The position numbers and the translations under genes were made by a program. From the NCBI GenBank assembly GCA_964598565.1, contig CAZRCG010000003.1:186001-250000 (forward strand): 64,000 nucleotides of DNA. The letters run 5' to 3'. This document shows, piece by piece, positions 9,109 through 18,929 of the stretch (position 1 is its first letter; every line of letters begins with the position of its first letter). The notes under the pieces are model-generated. The model had not been told where the DNA came from and searched no databases. It saw only the letters and a program-made list of their open reading frames with translations. Origin of the DNA: CAZRCG01 sp964598565. GTDB lineage: Bacteria > Bdellovibrionota > UBA2394.

Positions 9109-10388
9109 TTGTTGTTGCATCCAAGCATATCTGGGACTCTTCAAAGGGACGCTTTGAACCAGGCGTGATTGAAATTGATCGAGGTAAAATTAAGCAGTTT
9201 ATTTTTGGGCACCTAAAAGCCACGAAAGCTCGCGTGATTGATTATGCTGACTTTCATATCGGGCCTTCCGCGATCGATCTGCATGTGCATTGTCGAGATT
9301 TTGATGAATCGCATAAAGAGACTTTTGAAACTTGCGAGATGGCAGCCGCCAAAGGAGGCGTCGGTGCGCTTGTGGCCATGGCCAATACCAAGCCTCGAAT
9401 GGATACCCTTGCGCTCGTCAAAGACTTTGACCGCCGAGTGGCTCGACTCCAGACTTCGTTTTTTACGTTTGCCGCCGTCACCAAACAGCTCCTTGGCAAA
9501 AAGATGACCGATTGGTCAACTTTACTGAAGCATCCTCGTGTGGCCGGACTTTCGGATGATGGCAAGCCGCTTCACGATTCGCTTTTAATGGAGAAGGCCT
9601 TAGGGGCCTGCCATCGCGCAAAAAAGCTCTTGTCTCTTCATGAAGAGGATTTGAGTTTGTCAAATAAGTCGCTCGTGCACGAATCGCTTACGAGTCTGCG
9701 CGCAGGGCTTGAGGGGTCTCCGTCGCTCTCTGAATTTTCTATGGTAGCACGTGATTTGGCTATTGCGAAACGCTTGGGAGCTTCGCCTCACTTTGGGCAT
9801 TTATCGTCGAAAGAGGCTATTGCTCTTTTACGAAAGGCCCGAAAAGAAGGAATCTCTTTTTCAGCGGAGCTCACGCCGCACCATGGTTTGCTGGATGTGA
9901 CCGGTTTTGAATGCCTCACGCTCGAACAAAAATCGCTGTTCAAAGTTTGTCCCGTCATTCGCCAAGACGAAGATCGAAAGGCTTTGTTGGCGGGCTTACG
10001 AGAGGGACTTTTAGATTGTCTCGCAACAGACCATGCCCCGCATAGCTCACTTGAGAAAGAGGGACCCTACGAGGACTGTATGCACGGCATTGTGTCTCTC
10101 GAAAATTATTATCCACTTTATTTAGAAGTTCGAGAACGAGCGAGATTGTCGTGGCGCGGATTTTTCGAGGCCGCGGTATTTCGACCCGCTACCTTGTTGC
10201 GATCGGTAATGAAGGAGCGTCCGTGGACCGTAGGGGCGAGTGCGAATATGGTAGTCTTTGATCCAAATACGACAGGCGCGCTGCGCTTCGATCGATCGCG
10301 GTCTGCTAATACTCCTTTAAAAGGATTTAGCGTCAAAGGCCAAGTTCAGGCCCATTGGTTGAAGGGGAAAAAAGTTTATGAAGCTTAA
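9105..10388 (+). CDS. pyrC: Dihydroorotase
   Basis: 427 residues from ATG 9105, which has a strong GGAAGGAG 4 nt upstream and overlaps the pyrB stop; an in-frame upstream start at 9087 inside pyrB is less likely. Metal ligands are visible: HVH at 60-62, SLHEED in the middle, HFGHLS, and the catalytic LATDHAPH. The family closes carbamoyl-aspartate to dihydroorotate in the cytoplasm. The sequence is of the class I (long) type, which often needs PyrB for full activity. The first motif reads DLHVHCRDF rather than the usual HLREP. Its end overlaps carA by 11 nt. Confidence 0.95.
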   Translation: MIVVASKHIWDSSKGRFEPGVIEIDRGKIKQFIFGHLKATKARVIDYADFHIGPSAIDLHVHCRDFDESHKETFETCEMAAAKGGVGALVAMANTKPRMDTLALVKDFDRRVARLQTSFFTFAAVTKQLLGKKMTDWSTLLKHPRVAGLSDDGKPLHDSLLMEKALGACHRAKKLLSLHEEDLSLSNKSLVHESLTSLRAGLEGSPSLSEFSMVARDLAIAKRLGASPHFGHLSSKEAIALLRKARKEGISFSAELTPHHGLLDVTGFECLTLEQKSLFKVCPVIRQDEDRKALLAGLREGLLDCLATDHAPHSSLEKEGPYEDCMHGIVSLENYYPLYLEVRERARLSWRGFFEAAVFRPATLLRSVMKERPWTVGASANMVVFDPNTTGALRFDRSRSANTPLKGFSVKGQVQAHWLKGKKVYEA

Positions 10389-11586
10389 AGGAAATGCCGT
10401 TCTTCTTCTTCAAGATGGCTCCATCTTTGAAGGTAGAGCTTTCGGGGCTCGCACGACTGCGATGGGAGAATGTATTTTTCATACCGGGCATACGGGGTAC
10501 CAAGAAATTTTGAGTGATCCTTCGTATCATCGTCAGTTTCTGGTGTTTACAGATCCTCATATTGGCAACGAGGGGATGAATCCTGACGATTATGAAAGTC
10601 GAAAGCTTTGGGCCGCGGGGGCGATTGTTCGTGAGTTGAGAGAAAGTTCTCACCATTGGCGCTTGAAACAGTCGCTATCGGCCGCCTTAGAGAAAGAGGG
10701 CATTCCAGGGATTTCGGGGGTCGATACGCGCCGACTGGTTTTGCATTTGCGAAACGTCGGGGCTCAGTGGGCGGTGCTCTCCACCGATGGACAACCGCTG
10801 AAGCAACTCCAAAAAAAGCTAGCTCAAGAGTTCTCTATGTCCGGCCTGTCTTTGTCAGCCGAGGTATCCACTCCATCGGCTTATGAATGGGCAGCATCGC
10901 TCGATCCACTGATCAGTACATCGCTCGCTGTGGCCACGTCGGTTGATTCCGTTGCCTCGACTGGTTCATGGGCTGACGTGTCTGCCTCGGATGTTGCGTC
11001 TACCTTGGACGCTGCGGCCGCGGCGGGCTTGGCGCACTGTGTGGTCTTGGACTTTGGAGTAAAGCATCAAATTTTGCGCTATCTAAAGGCGGCGGGTTTT
11101 TCAAAAATTACGGTCTTGCCTTCAAAGACATCGGCGCAGGCGATTTGTTCGCTGAAGCCCGATGCGTTGTTTTTGTCGAATGGTCCAGGCGATCCAGCCG
11201 CAGAAACAGTGGCGATCGCAACCGTCAAAGAGCTCTTAGGTAAATTGCCAATTCTTGGAATTTGTTTAGGTCATCAGATTTTAGCTTTGGCGCTGGGCTT
11301 GAAAACATTCAAATTAAAATTTGGGCACCACGGGGCGAATCATCCTGTAAAAAATAATCGATCCGGCCTCGTTGAAATCACCAGCCAAAATCATGGCTTT
11401 GCCGTCGCACAAGACGATTGGCCTGAGGCGTTGGAACTGACGCATATCAATTTGAATGATCATACGGTCGAGGGCTTTCGGCATCGACAGTGGCCGGTGC
11501 GCGCTTTGCAGTTTCATCCTGAAGCAGCCCCAGGGCCTCTGGATTCCGTTGAGATTTTTAAAGAATTTCAGAAGGGATTTTCGTGA
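10378..11586 (+). CDS. carA: Carbamoyl-phosphate synthase small (glutaminase) subunit
   Basis: 402 residues. The N-terminal CarA domain contains LQDGSIFEGRAFGA and GYQEILSDPSY. The C-terminal class I glutamine amidotransferase domain has the nucleophile in LGICLGHQ (Cys296), SQNHGFAV and the catalytic FHPEA. It releases ammonia from glutamine for CarB. Between the two domains, about residues 165-220, is a low-complexity Ser/Ala/Asp/Thr-rich stretch not usual in the family, which probably loops out as a linker. Overlaps pyrC upstream by 11 nt and the following unknown gene by 4 nt (GTGA). Confidence 0.96.
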   Translation: MKLKGNAVLLLQDGSIFEGRAFGARTTAMGECIFHTGHTGYQEILSDPSYHRQFLVFTDPHIGNEGMNPDDYESRKLWAAGAIVRELRESSHHWRLKQSLSAALEKEGIPGISGVDTRRLVLHLRNVGAQWAVLSTDGQPLKQLQKKLAQEFSMSGLSLSAEVSTPSAYEWAASLDPLISTSLAVATSVDSVASTGSWADVSASDVASTLDAAAAAGLAHCVVLDFGVKHQILRYLKAAGFSKITVLPSKTSAQAICSLKPDALFLSNGPGDPAAETVAIATVKELLGKLPILGICLGHQILALALGLKTFKLKFGHHGANHPVKNNRSGLVEITSQNHGFAVAQDDWPEALELTHINLNDHTVEGFRHRQWPVRALQFHPEAAPGPLDSVEIFKEFQKGFS

Positions 11587-12314
11587 CTCGAGGGGTCCCT
11601 TCACTGCATGAAGAACTTTCAATGGTGGCGCGATGGCAAAAGGCTTTTGATGATGCCGTAAGCGTGGCGTCGACTGGGCTCTTTGAGACAGAAATTCAAG
11701 AAGCCAAGAAGATTTTTTTTACTCGATTGGGGGCGTCGCACGAAATGAAGGCCGATATTTTCGAAGCGGCCTCTCGGAGTTTTCTTGAGTGGTACCTCTA
11801 CGACTATCCGACCCGACAATTTATGAAGAGCCCGCTGCTGACATTGTTGACCTTGGGCTCTCTAAGAGAGGAGTCTGCCGAGTGTCTGCGACAAAGTGTG
11901 CATCATCGATGGTCGCTCTATCGAATTGAAAAAGAGCTCAAAGGTGAGCTCGTTCTTACAGACCTTGTGGTCGGCATGGAACGCCATTTGTGGTTCGATC
12001 GAGATCATATCGAATCGAAAGTATGGCAACTCGAACGAGGTCAGATCATTCAGGCGCGCCTCTTTCCTCTGCAGCGAGCGCCTCACTCAGTGGCTCATCA
12101 CTATTTTATGACGCATCCTTGGATTCATCCGGCTTCTGAAAGCGCGTTGCTGACGGCCTTGTGCCAGAAGGTCGGAAAATCTTGGGCCGTGCCGCAGGAA
12201 TTTCTCATCGAGGCCTTTGAAACGGTGGTGCGAAGTCAGAATATCCACCGGCAGGTGAGAACAAGTTCTCAATCGAACTGGTATTATCAGGAGTTAAAAA
12301 AGCGCTATGCCTAA
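11583..12314 (+). CDS. Unknown protein embedded between carA and carB
   Basis: 243 residues from GTG 11583, which overlaps the carA stop (GTGA); its own stop overlaps carB by 8 nt. Being locked between two subunits of one enzyme strongly suggests it is translated with them. I do not recognise the family with confidence. The pattern FLEWYLYDYPTRQF...SPL...S.HHRWSLYRIE...L.DLVVG vaguely recalls a family of uncharacterised proteins with FLEWFLFD-like motifs, some linked to SEC-C domains. No signal peptide or membrane helix; many His and Trp residues. Possible roles (assembly or regulation of carbamoyl-phosphate synthase) are inference from position only. Confidence 0.8.
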   Translation: MTRGVPSLHEELSMVARWQKAFDDAVSVASTGLFETEIQEAKKIFFTRLGASHEMKADIFEAASRSFLEWYLYDYPTRQFMKSPLLTLLTLGSLREESAECLRQSVHHRWSLYRIEKELKGELVLTDLVVGMERHLWFDRDHIESKVWQLERGQIIQARLFPLQRAPHSVAHHYFMTHPWIHPASESALLTALCQKVGKSWAVPQEFLIEAFETVVRSQNIHRQVRTSSQSNWYYQELKKRYA

Positions 12315-15300
12315 ACGACGTGACCTCAAGAAAATTTTGGTGATTGGCAGTGGCCCTATTCAGATTGGGCAGGCATGCGAATTCGATTATTCCGGCACTC
12401 AAGCTGTGCGAGCTCTGAGAGCCGAAGGATACCAAATTGTTTTGGTGAATTCGAATCCTGCCACGATTATGACTGACCCGGGTTTGGCCGACCGTACGTA
12501 TATCGAACCCCTGGTTCCCGAAGTTCTTCAGAGTATCATCGAGCAAGAAAAGCCCGATGCTCTCTTAGCAACGCTAGGGGGACAAGTGGCCCTCAACCTA
12601 GCCATGGAACTACATCGGCGTGGTATACTGGAAAAACATAAGGTTGAAATGCTCGGCGCTTCGATAGATGCGATTGATTTGGCAGAAGATCGTGAACGTT
12701 TCAGGGATTTGATGAAGCAACTGTCGTTACCTGTTCCTGATTCCATTGTGGTCTCTTCCTTGAGTGAAGGGCTCGTGAAAGCTGAAACGCTAGGTTTTCC
12801 GTTAGTGCTTCGGCCATCCTTCACTCTGGGTGGTACGGGAGGAGGCATCGTCTTTAACCGATCAGAACTAGGCGAAAAGCTCTCGTTCGCGTTACAGGCA
12901 TCGCCCGTATCTCAAGTTCTGCTAGAAGAGTCGATTGTAGGATGGAAAGAAATTGAATTCGAAGTGATGCGCGACGGAAAAGATCAACTCGTCATCGTTT
13001 GTGCCATTGAAAATTGTGATCCTATGGGTGTGCATACCGGAGATTCTATCACAGTAGCGCCCGTTCAAACGCTCACCGACAAAGAGTTTCAACGCCTCCG
13101 AGAAGCCTGTAAGAAGATTTTGAGAGGTGTGGGTATTGAGACAGGAGGCTGCAATGTGCAATTTGCGCTCGATCCCAAGTCTGATCGCTATGTGGTCATT
13201 GAGATGAATCCACGTGTGTCGCGTTCGTCGGCCTTAGCCTCAAAGGCCACGGGCTTTCCGGTGGCAAAACTCGCAGCTTTAGTGGCGGTTGGCTACTCGC
13301 TCGATGAAATTCAAAACGATATTACTAAAAAAACCCCTGCCTTGTTTGAGCCCGCTTTAGATTATATTGTTGTAAAAATTCCCCGTTTTGCGTTTGAAAA
13401 GTTTAAAAACACTGAGCCACTCTTAGGCACTCAAATGAAGTCGGTCGGTGAGGTGATGGCGCTAGGGCGCACGTTTAAAGAGGCGTTTCAAAAGGCCTTG
13501 AATTCTTTAGAGCTCGGTATATGTGGTTTGATGCTACCCAAAGGTTGGAACGCATCCGACGTGCGGCTCGAAAACATCCGCTCGCCTCGCTTTGATCGCT
13601 GGTGGTTGATTGCCGAGCTTTTTCGCTCTGAGCGGGCCAGCGTCGATGAGGTCGCTGAGGCCACCGGAGTTGATCGTTGGTTTTTAAGAGAAATTCACGA
13701 ACTGGTCGACATGGAGAAACGTTTAGCCAAGCGAAACCTTAAAACCATCAGTCCTACGGAACTCAGACTTGCAAAGGCTATGGGATTTTCAGATTACTTT
13801 CTTTCGCTGCTTTGGAAGACGAGTATCAAAAGTGTAAGGCATAAAAGGCATGGTTTTGATATTCATTCGCAGCTTTACCAAGTCGACACTTGCGCGGGCG
13901 AATTTGAAGCGGTGACGCCGTACTACTATTTTGGTACCGAAGAGTTTCCAGGGACGATCGCCCCCGCGGCGGCCAATCTGGCCAGGGAGTCATCCTCGGT
14001 GAATGGAGCCGCCTCGGCGGATGGAACCAATGACAGATATGCGATTCAGCAGGCTCGTGAACTTGCGAGCAATCTCAAAAATCAGTCTAAAGGTGCGGTT
14101 GTGATTTTGGGGTCTGGACCCAATCGCATTGGCCAAGGGGTTGAATTTGATTATTGCTGTGTGAAGGCCGCTCAAGCCGTTCAGGCCTTGGGTTATGAGG
14201 CCGTTATGGTGAACTGTAATCCAGAGACCGTGTCGACCGATTACGATATTTCAAGTCGACTTTACTTTGAGCCCCTTGAAGAAGAGTCGGTACGTCGTGT
14301 TCTTCACGAAGAGAAATCTCAACTGAAGGGCATTCTGTGTCAGACTGGTGGTCAAACGGCGCTCAAGCTGTCGCAGGTGCTAAAAGAGTATCCGATATTA
14401 GGCACAGCATCTGCGCAGATTGATCGGGCTGAAGATCGCGGCAAGTTCGATCGACTGCTGCAAAAACTTAAGCTCAAGAGGCCGAAGTCTCGCGCCGTTA
14501 AATCTCTCGATCAACTGCCGTCAGTGGCCCGAGTCTTAGGATATCCGGTATTAATTCGACCCTCCTATGTACTCGGGGGGCGGTCGATGATGGTCTTGCG
14601 TTATGAGAGTCAGCTAGAGCGAGTGATGAATGATATTTTGAATACGCAGGACATACAGTTTCCTTTGTTGGTCGATCGATTTTTGGAGGACGCCATTGAA
14701 ATTGATGTCGATTGTATTGGCGACGGAAACGATGTGATCGTGATTGCCATCATGGAGCATATTGAAGAAGCGGGCATCCATTCTGGAGATTCTTCGTGTT
14801 CCATTCCGACCTTGACGCTGTCTGATCGGATGATCGATCAAATTCGAAAGCAATCGGAGAAGCTAGGGCGAGAGTTAAAACTCTGTGGGTTTTTAAATAT
14901 CCAGTTCGCGATTCATCAAGACTCGGTTTATGTGCTCGAAGTGAATCCTCGAGCTAGTCGAACGCTACCGTTTGTGTGTAAAGCCACGGGCATAGACTGG
15001 GTGCAGCCCGCGGTACACGCGATGCTTGGCAAGAGTTTTCAAGAACAGGGCTTGGTAGCACCTAGCTTAAAGCCGCGAGACTTCACGCACTATTCGGTGA
15101 AAGAAGTAGTCTTTCCGTTTTTGAAATTTCCTAATACCGATGTTCTTCTGGGACCCGAAATGAAATCGACGGGTGAGGTGATGGGCATTGGGGCTGATTT
15201 TAACGAAGCTTTTGTGAAGGGCCTCCTTGCTGCAGGCAATCGCCTGCCTCGCGAAGGTCAGGTCTTTGTGAGCGTGAAAGATGATGACAAAGAGCGGATT

Positions 15301-15705
15301 CTTGATATTTGCCAAAGACTGAAAGGCCTGGGTTTTCGTTTGCTCGCCACCCACGGCACAGCAGAATTTTTAAGCAATCAAAAACTGGAAGTGATGGGCA
15401 TCAACAAAGTAAAAGAAGGCCAGCCCCATATTGTCGATGCGATTATCAATGGCGATATTTGCATGGTCATCAATACCACCGACAGTGAGGCGGCTATCTC
15501 AGACTCGTTCTCGATTCGACGATCCGCCCTACAAAAGGGAATCCCGTATTTTACGACGTTGACGGGCGCGCGCGCGGCTGTGAATTCACTATTTCGCTGG
15601 ATGCGGGGCGAGCTCAAGGTGCGCGCTTTGCAAGATTTGCCCGTAGTGGCTCAAAATAGTGATCGGCAGTCTGACGGTGGATCGCCTAGATTTAAGGCCT
15701 CCTGA
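12307..15705 (+). CDS. carB: Carbamoyl-phosphate synthase large subunit
   Basis: 1132 residues, about 55 longer than the E. coli protein. Two homologous halves are clear: the first begins KKILVIGSGPIQIGQACEFD, the second, at about residue 598, VVILGSGPNRIGQGVEFDYC. ATP-grasp signatures are visible in both (LRPSFTLGGTGGG, IRPSYVLGGRSM; VIEMNPRVSRSSALASKATG, VLEVNPRASRTLPFVCKATG). The C-terminal MGS-like regulatory domain contains ATHGTAEFL and IVDAIINGDI. The extra length is mostly a Ser/Ala-rich insertion near residues 560-595 between the halves. It forms carbamoyl phosphate from bicarbonate, ammonia and two ATP. Confidence 0.98.
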   Translation: MPKRRDLKKILVIGSGPIQIGQACEFDYSGTQAVRALRAEGYQIVLVNSNPATIMTDPGLADRTYIEPLVPEVLQSIIEQEKPDALLATLGGQVALNLAMELHRRGILEKHKVEMLGASIDAIDLAEDRERFRDLMKQLSLPVPDSIVVSSLSEGLVKAETLGFPLVLRPSFTLGGTGGGIVFNRSELGEKLSFALQASPVSQVLLEESIVGWKEIEFEVMRDGKDQLVIVCAIENCDPMGVHTGDSITVAPVQTLTDKEFQRLREACKKILRGVGIETGGCNVQFALDPKSDRYVVIEMNPRVSRSSALASKATGFPVAKLAALVAVGYSLDEIQNDITKKTPALFEPALDYIVVKIPRFAFEKFKNTEPLLGTQMKSVGEVMALGRTFKEAFQKALNSLELGICGLMLPKGWNASDVRLENIRSPRFDRWWLIAELFRSERASVDEVAEATGVDRWFLREIHELVDMEKRLAKRNLKTISPTELRLAKAMGFSDYFLSLLWKTSIKSVRHKRHGFDIHSQLYQVDTCAGEFEAVTPYYYFGTEEFPGTIAPAAANLARESSSVNGAASADGTNDRYAIQQARELASNLKNQSKGAVVILGSGPNRIGQGVEFDYCCVKAAQAVQALGYEAVMVNCNPETVSTDYDISSRLYFEPLEEESVRRVLHEEKSQLKGILCQTGGQTALKLSQVLKEYPILGTASAQIDRAEDRGKFDRLLQKLKLKRPKSRAVKSLDQLPSVARVLGYPVLIRPSYVLGGRSMMVLRYESQLERVMNDILNTQDIQFPLLVDRFLEDAIEIDVDCIGDGNDVIVIAIMEHIEEAGIHSGDSSCSIPTLTLSDRMIDQIRKQSEKLGRELKLCGFLNIQFAIHQDSVYVLEVNPRASRTLPFVCKATGIDWVQPAVHAMLGKSFQEQGLVAPSLKPRDFTHYSVKEVVFPFLKFPNTDVLLGPEMKSTGEVMGIGADFNEAFVKGLLAAGNRLPREGQVFVSVKDDDKERILDICQRLKGLGFRLLATHGTAEFLSNQKLEVMGINKVKEGQPHIVDAIINGDICMVINTTDSEAAISDSFSIRRSALQKGIPYFTTLTGARAAVNSLFRWMRGELKVRALQDLPVVAQNSDRQSDGGSPRFKAS

Positions 15706-15724
15706 TATTTTGAGGCCCCCACAG

Positions 15725-15753
15725 TAGACGTTAAAATCGAGACTCGCTAGTCT
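15725..15753 (+). promoter_or_regulatory. Candidate promoter of greA, probably leaderless
   Basis: TAGACG (15725-15730), 17 bp, then TAGTCT (15748-15753), ending 9 nt before the greA ATG. The same CTAGTCTAA block occurs before pyrB at the same distance from the start codon. No Shine-Dalgarno is present. Confidence 0.45.
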
Positions 15754-15762
15754 AAAGACCTT

Positions 15763-16236
15763 ATGGATCGTTTTCCTATCACGCCGGAGGGCTATACTCG
15801 ACTGCAAAAAGAGATTGAACAGATAAAATCGGTAGAGCGTCCTCGCAATATCAAGGCTTTGGAAGAGGCGAGGTCTCACGGAGATCTCTCTGAAAATGCC
15901 GACTACGATGCCGCTAAAAATGAGCAAGGTCTTATTGAGGCTCGCTTGAATCAAGCCGAAGACCGTTTGGCTCGTGCGGAGATTATAGATCCTAAGAAAT
16001 TATCGGGTCCTACGGTGATGTTTGGAGCGACGGTCACCTTGGTTGATCTAGAAACCAACGATGAAATTATCTATCAAATTTTAAGTCCCTTTGAGGCCGA
16101 TCCAAAAAAAAGAATCATCAGCCTGGAGTCGCCTATCGGAAAAGCTCTCATTGGTAAAAGTGAGGGCGAGGAAGTAGTGGTTCAAACACCCAATGGCGCG
16201 CGCGAGTTCGGTATCCACAAAGTCGAGTATCGTTAA
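15763..16236 (+). CDS. greA: Transcription elongation factor GreA
   Basis: 157 residues, the usual GreA length. The N-terminal antiparallel coiled coil (about residues 8-75) carries LSENADYDAAKNEQ with the acidic tip residues that enter the RNA polymerase secondary channel. The C-terminal FKBP-like domain contains SPIGKALIGKSEGE. Family role: it stimulates RNA polymerase to cleave backtracked transcripts. The 3' end overlaps the recG reading frame by 44 nt, so translation of the two may be linked. Confidence 0.97.
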   Translation: MDRFPITPEGYTRLQKEIEQIKSVERPRNIKALEEARSHGDLSENADYDAAKNEQGLIEARLNQAEDRLARAEIIDPKKLSGPTVMFGATVTLVDLETNDEIIYQILSPFEADPKKRIISLESPIGKALIGKSEGEEVVVQTPNGAREFGIHKVEYR

Positions 16237-18310
16237 GCTCGATTCTCCCTTGCGTTTTGCCAAGGGAGTGGGCGATGCGTTAGCCGCACTTTTTGCTAAG
16301 AAAGATCTTTTTACATTTCGAGACGCTCTGCATTTTCTGCCGAGAATCTACGAAGATCGTCGCACTCTGAAATCGATCGAGAGATTGGTGCCCGGAGAGA
16401 AAGCTACCGTGGTCGGAAGAATCGTGCGCGCTCATCCCGTTTTTTATTCGAAGTCTCGACGGCGAGCTTTTGAGGTTTGGCTCGAGCACGATAGCTCGAA
16501 GCGCACGTTACAACTCACCTGGTTTCAGATGCCCTATGGTCGCGATAAGTGGAAAGAAGGTTTCTATGTGGTGGCACGGGGTGAGGTGAAGTTGTTTCGA
16601 GGCAATCTCACCATGGCGCATCCCGATATAGAATTGTTGGGCAAGACCTATGACGAGTCGCAAGTGACGAGGTCGATTGTTCCTATTTATTCCGAGACCT
16701 CGGGACTTTACCAGAAGACCATTCGAAAAATTATTCAGAGTCTTTTGAATTTGCACGGTCATGAAATTGAAGAGCGACTGCCAGAGTCGCTGCGCCAAAC
16801 TTACCATTTTCCGTCGAAGAGAGAGGCCTTAGTCGCGCTTCACAGACCTCCCGTCGATGCCGACTTTGAGAAGTTAAATGCCCAAGAAACCCTTTGGCAT
16901 CAAAGACTTATTTTTGAGGAGTTTTTCGAATTAGCATTGGGGCTCGAGGTAAAACGAAAATGCTTTTGCGATGAAGCCACGACGGCATTTGAAAAGCCAA
17001 AAAGCTACTGGGAGAGTTTCGGCAAACACTTGGGCTTTCGTTTCACCGGCGCTCAGCGCCGTGTATTGCAAGATATTGTCGATGATATGACGTCAACGAA
17101 GCGTATGCACCGACTCGTTCAAGGCGATGTTGGTTGCGGAAAGACGGCTGTCGCCGCGGCGGCGGCTCTTGTGGCTCTGGAATCAGGAGCCCAGGTCGCC
17201 TTAATGGCGCCCACAGAAGTCTTAGTCGATCAACATCGTCACAATTTTGAGCAGTGGTTTAAAGATCTGCCCATCCAGTTGGTACGGCTGACAGGGTCTC
17301 AAACGGCAAAAGAAAAGCGAGATATTCTGAATCGCCTTAAATCTGAAAAATCGTTGATGGTCTTTGGGACTCAAGCCTTATTTGAACCCTCGGTCGACTT
17401 TCAGAATCTGGGTCTTGTGATTGTCGACGAACAACATCGTTTTGGAGTTCGTCAACGAGCGGCCCTTTTGGGTAAGGGCCCTAAGCCGCATCTCTTGGTG
17501 ATGACGGCAACGCCGATTCCTAGAACTTTGGCGCTGACGCTCTACGGCGATTTAGATTTGTCGGTGATCGATGAGATGCCGCCAGGTCGTAAGGCCATTC
17601 AAACCAAAGTTTTTACCGATCGACAGCGGGAGCGTCTCGACGCTCAAGTGAAGGCTGAGCTAGAAGCCGGTCATCAAGCCTACTGGATATTTCCTCTTAT
17701 TGAAGAATCAGAGGTTCTTAAACTGAAAAGCATTCAATCGACTCTCGATAGTTTGAGAGCGTCCTACGCCGGATATACTGTAGAGGCTCTTCACGGCCGA
17801 CTCTCGGCTACCGAGAAAGCTCGTATCTTGGCCGACTTTAAAGAGGGAAAAATCTCCATTCTTGTGTCGACCACTGTCGTTGAAGTTGGAGTGGATAATC
17901 CCAAAGCGTCGGTCATGGTGATTGAGAATGCCGAGCGCTTCGGCTTGAGTCAGCTCCATCAACTTAGAGGTCGCGTTGGTAGAGGTGCGAGAGAGAGTTA
18001 TTGTTTTTTGGTAGCTGCCCACTTGGCGACGCCGGAGATTCGCCAGCGACTTCAGATTATGGAAGAAACGAACGACGGTTTTAAAATTGCGCAGGTTGAT
18101 CTTGAAATGCGTGGCTCGGGTGAATTTTTGGGAACGCGCCAATCAGGCCTTCCACAGTTTCAGGTAGCTCGACTGCCTCGAGATCTCTCGTGGCTCTATA
18201 AGGCGCGGCAAGAAGTGAAGCAACTTTTAGAGCAAGATCCCACGCTCGATATTGCCGAAGGGCTTAAAAGTGAAATCGAAGCTCGCTGGGCGCGAGTGGA
18301 TTTGAACTAG
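16193..18310 (+). CDS. recG: ATP-dependent DNA helicase RecG
   Basis: 705 residues. An N-terminal wedge domain starts at RFAKGVGDALAALFAKKDLFTFRDALHFLPRIYEDR and includes the OB-fold that grips forked DNA. The superfamily 2 helicase core has Walker A QGDVGCGKTAVA, the DEAD-box variant VDEQHRFG, motif III TATPIPRTLA, and motif VI QLRGRVGRG. The RecG C-terminal TRG motif region follows. It reverses stalled replication forks and processes Holliday junctions. ATG 16193 lies inside greA; TTG 16250, in frame, is an alternative start just before the conserved region. Confidence 0.95.
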   Translation: MARASSVSTKSSIVKLDSPLRFAKGVGDALAALFAKKDLFTFRDALHFLPRIYEDRRTLKSIERLVPGEKATVVGRIVRAHPVFYSKSRRRAFEVWLEHDSSKRTLQLTWFQMPYGRDKWKEGFYVVARGEVKLFRGNLTMAHPDIELLGKTYDESQVTRSIVPIYSETSGLYQKTIRKIIQSLLNLHGHEIEERLPESLRQTYHFPSKREALVALHRPPVDADFEKLNAQETLWHQRLIFEEFFELALGLEVKRKCFCDEATTAFEKPKSYWESFGKHLGFRFTGAQRRVLQDIVDDMTSTKRMHRLVQGDVGCGKTAVAAAAALVALESGAQVALMAPTEVLVDQHRHNFEQWFKDLPIQLVRLTGSQTAKEKRDILNRLKSEKSLMVFGTQALFEPSVDFQNLGLVIVDEQHRFGVRQRAALLGKGPKPHLLVMTATPIPRTLALTLYGDLDLSVIDEMPPGRKAIQTKVFTDRQRERLDAQVKAELEAGHQAYWIFPLIEESEVLKLKSIQSTLDSLRASYAGYTVEALHGRLSATEKARILADFKEGKISILVSTTVVEVGVDNPKASVMVIENAERFGLSQLHQLRGRVGRGARESYCFLVAAHLATPEIRQRLQIMEETNDGFKIAQVDLEMRGSGEFLGTRQSGLPQFQVARLPRDLSWLYKARQEVKQLLEQDPTLDIAEGLKSEIEARWARVDLN

Positions 18311-18361
18311 CTAGCTTCAGCTCTGGACTGCATGGAAGTGCTATGGATAGCAGCAAGAATA

Positions 18362-18889
18362 CTAAGTCGGGATTTTGTTAGCCCAGAGTCGGGCCAAGAA
18401 AGTTTGTGGCGATAAAATCTGAATGCCATCGACATTCCGCTCATGAACCTCTTGGCATATCAAATAAAACGATTTGATTGAGGTCACATCTCGAAGAGCT
18501 CGTAGTGACCTCAAATCCGAGTTCTGAACATTTCGCGTTGCCTTTACCTCGACGGCCGACCGACCATTCAATACAAAATCGACCTCATATTCATCGAGTG
18601 ATCTCCAAAAAAATAGGTCGAGTGGAGACGCTGCATAGTCACATAAAGCTCGTAGCTCATGATGAATATAAGCCTCCAGTGCCCACTCGTATTCCGTCGT
18701 ATGGTTTGGGATCTCTTTTTGATTTTTTAGTGCATTCACAACGCCGATATCGAAAATATAGAACTTGTTTGTTTTGACAGAGGGATGGGGTTTAGAAGTT
18801 TTGAAGGAACTTAAATCCTCACCGATAAGAGTATCACGTAAGATCTGGTAGTAGTTCTGAACGGTGGATCGCCAACCTAGTTGGCAATT
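18362..18889 (-). pseudogene. Truncated DUF4143 / AAA ATPase gene, C-terminal half
   Basis: The minus-strand frame is open from 18889 to a stop at 18362, 175 residues, with no proper start at its 5' end. It matches the C-terminal half of DUF4143 ATP-binding proteins: WRSTVQNYYQILRDTLIG, then TNKFYIFDIGVVNAL, HHELRALCDY, FFWRSLDEYEVDFVL, AVEVKATRNV and FLARLWANKI. The first half, which would carry the AAA P-loop, is missing, and the frame is cut by a stop at 18890-18892. EVDFVL and EVK belong to the nuclease-like domain typical of the family. A small hairpin (GCCAAC-CTA-GTTGGC, 18871-18885) sits at the break. The gene is a non-functional remnant; a shorter GTG-started product of 125 residues could still be made. 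Confidence 0.8.
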
Positions 18890-18929
18890 TTAGGAACTAG
18901 ATTATAAACAGATTTACTTGCGTGCCTCC

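Noticed and set aside
15698..15719. GGCCTC...GAGGCC hairpin at the carB end as terminator
   Set aside because: The stem is 6 bp, partly inside the carB stop region, and no T-tract follows.
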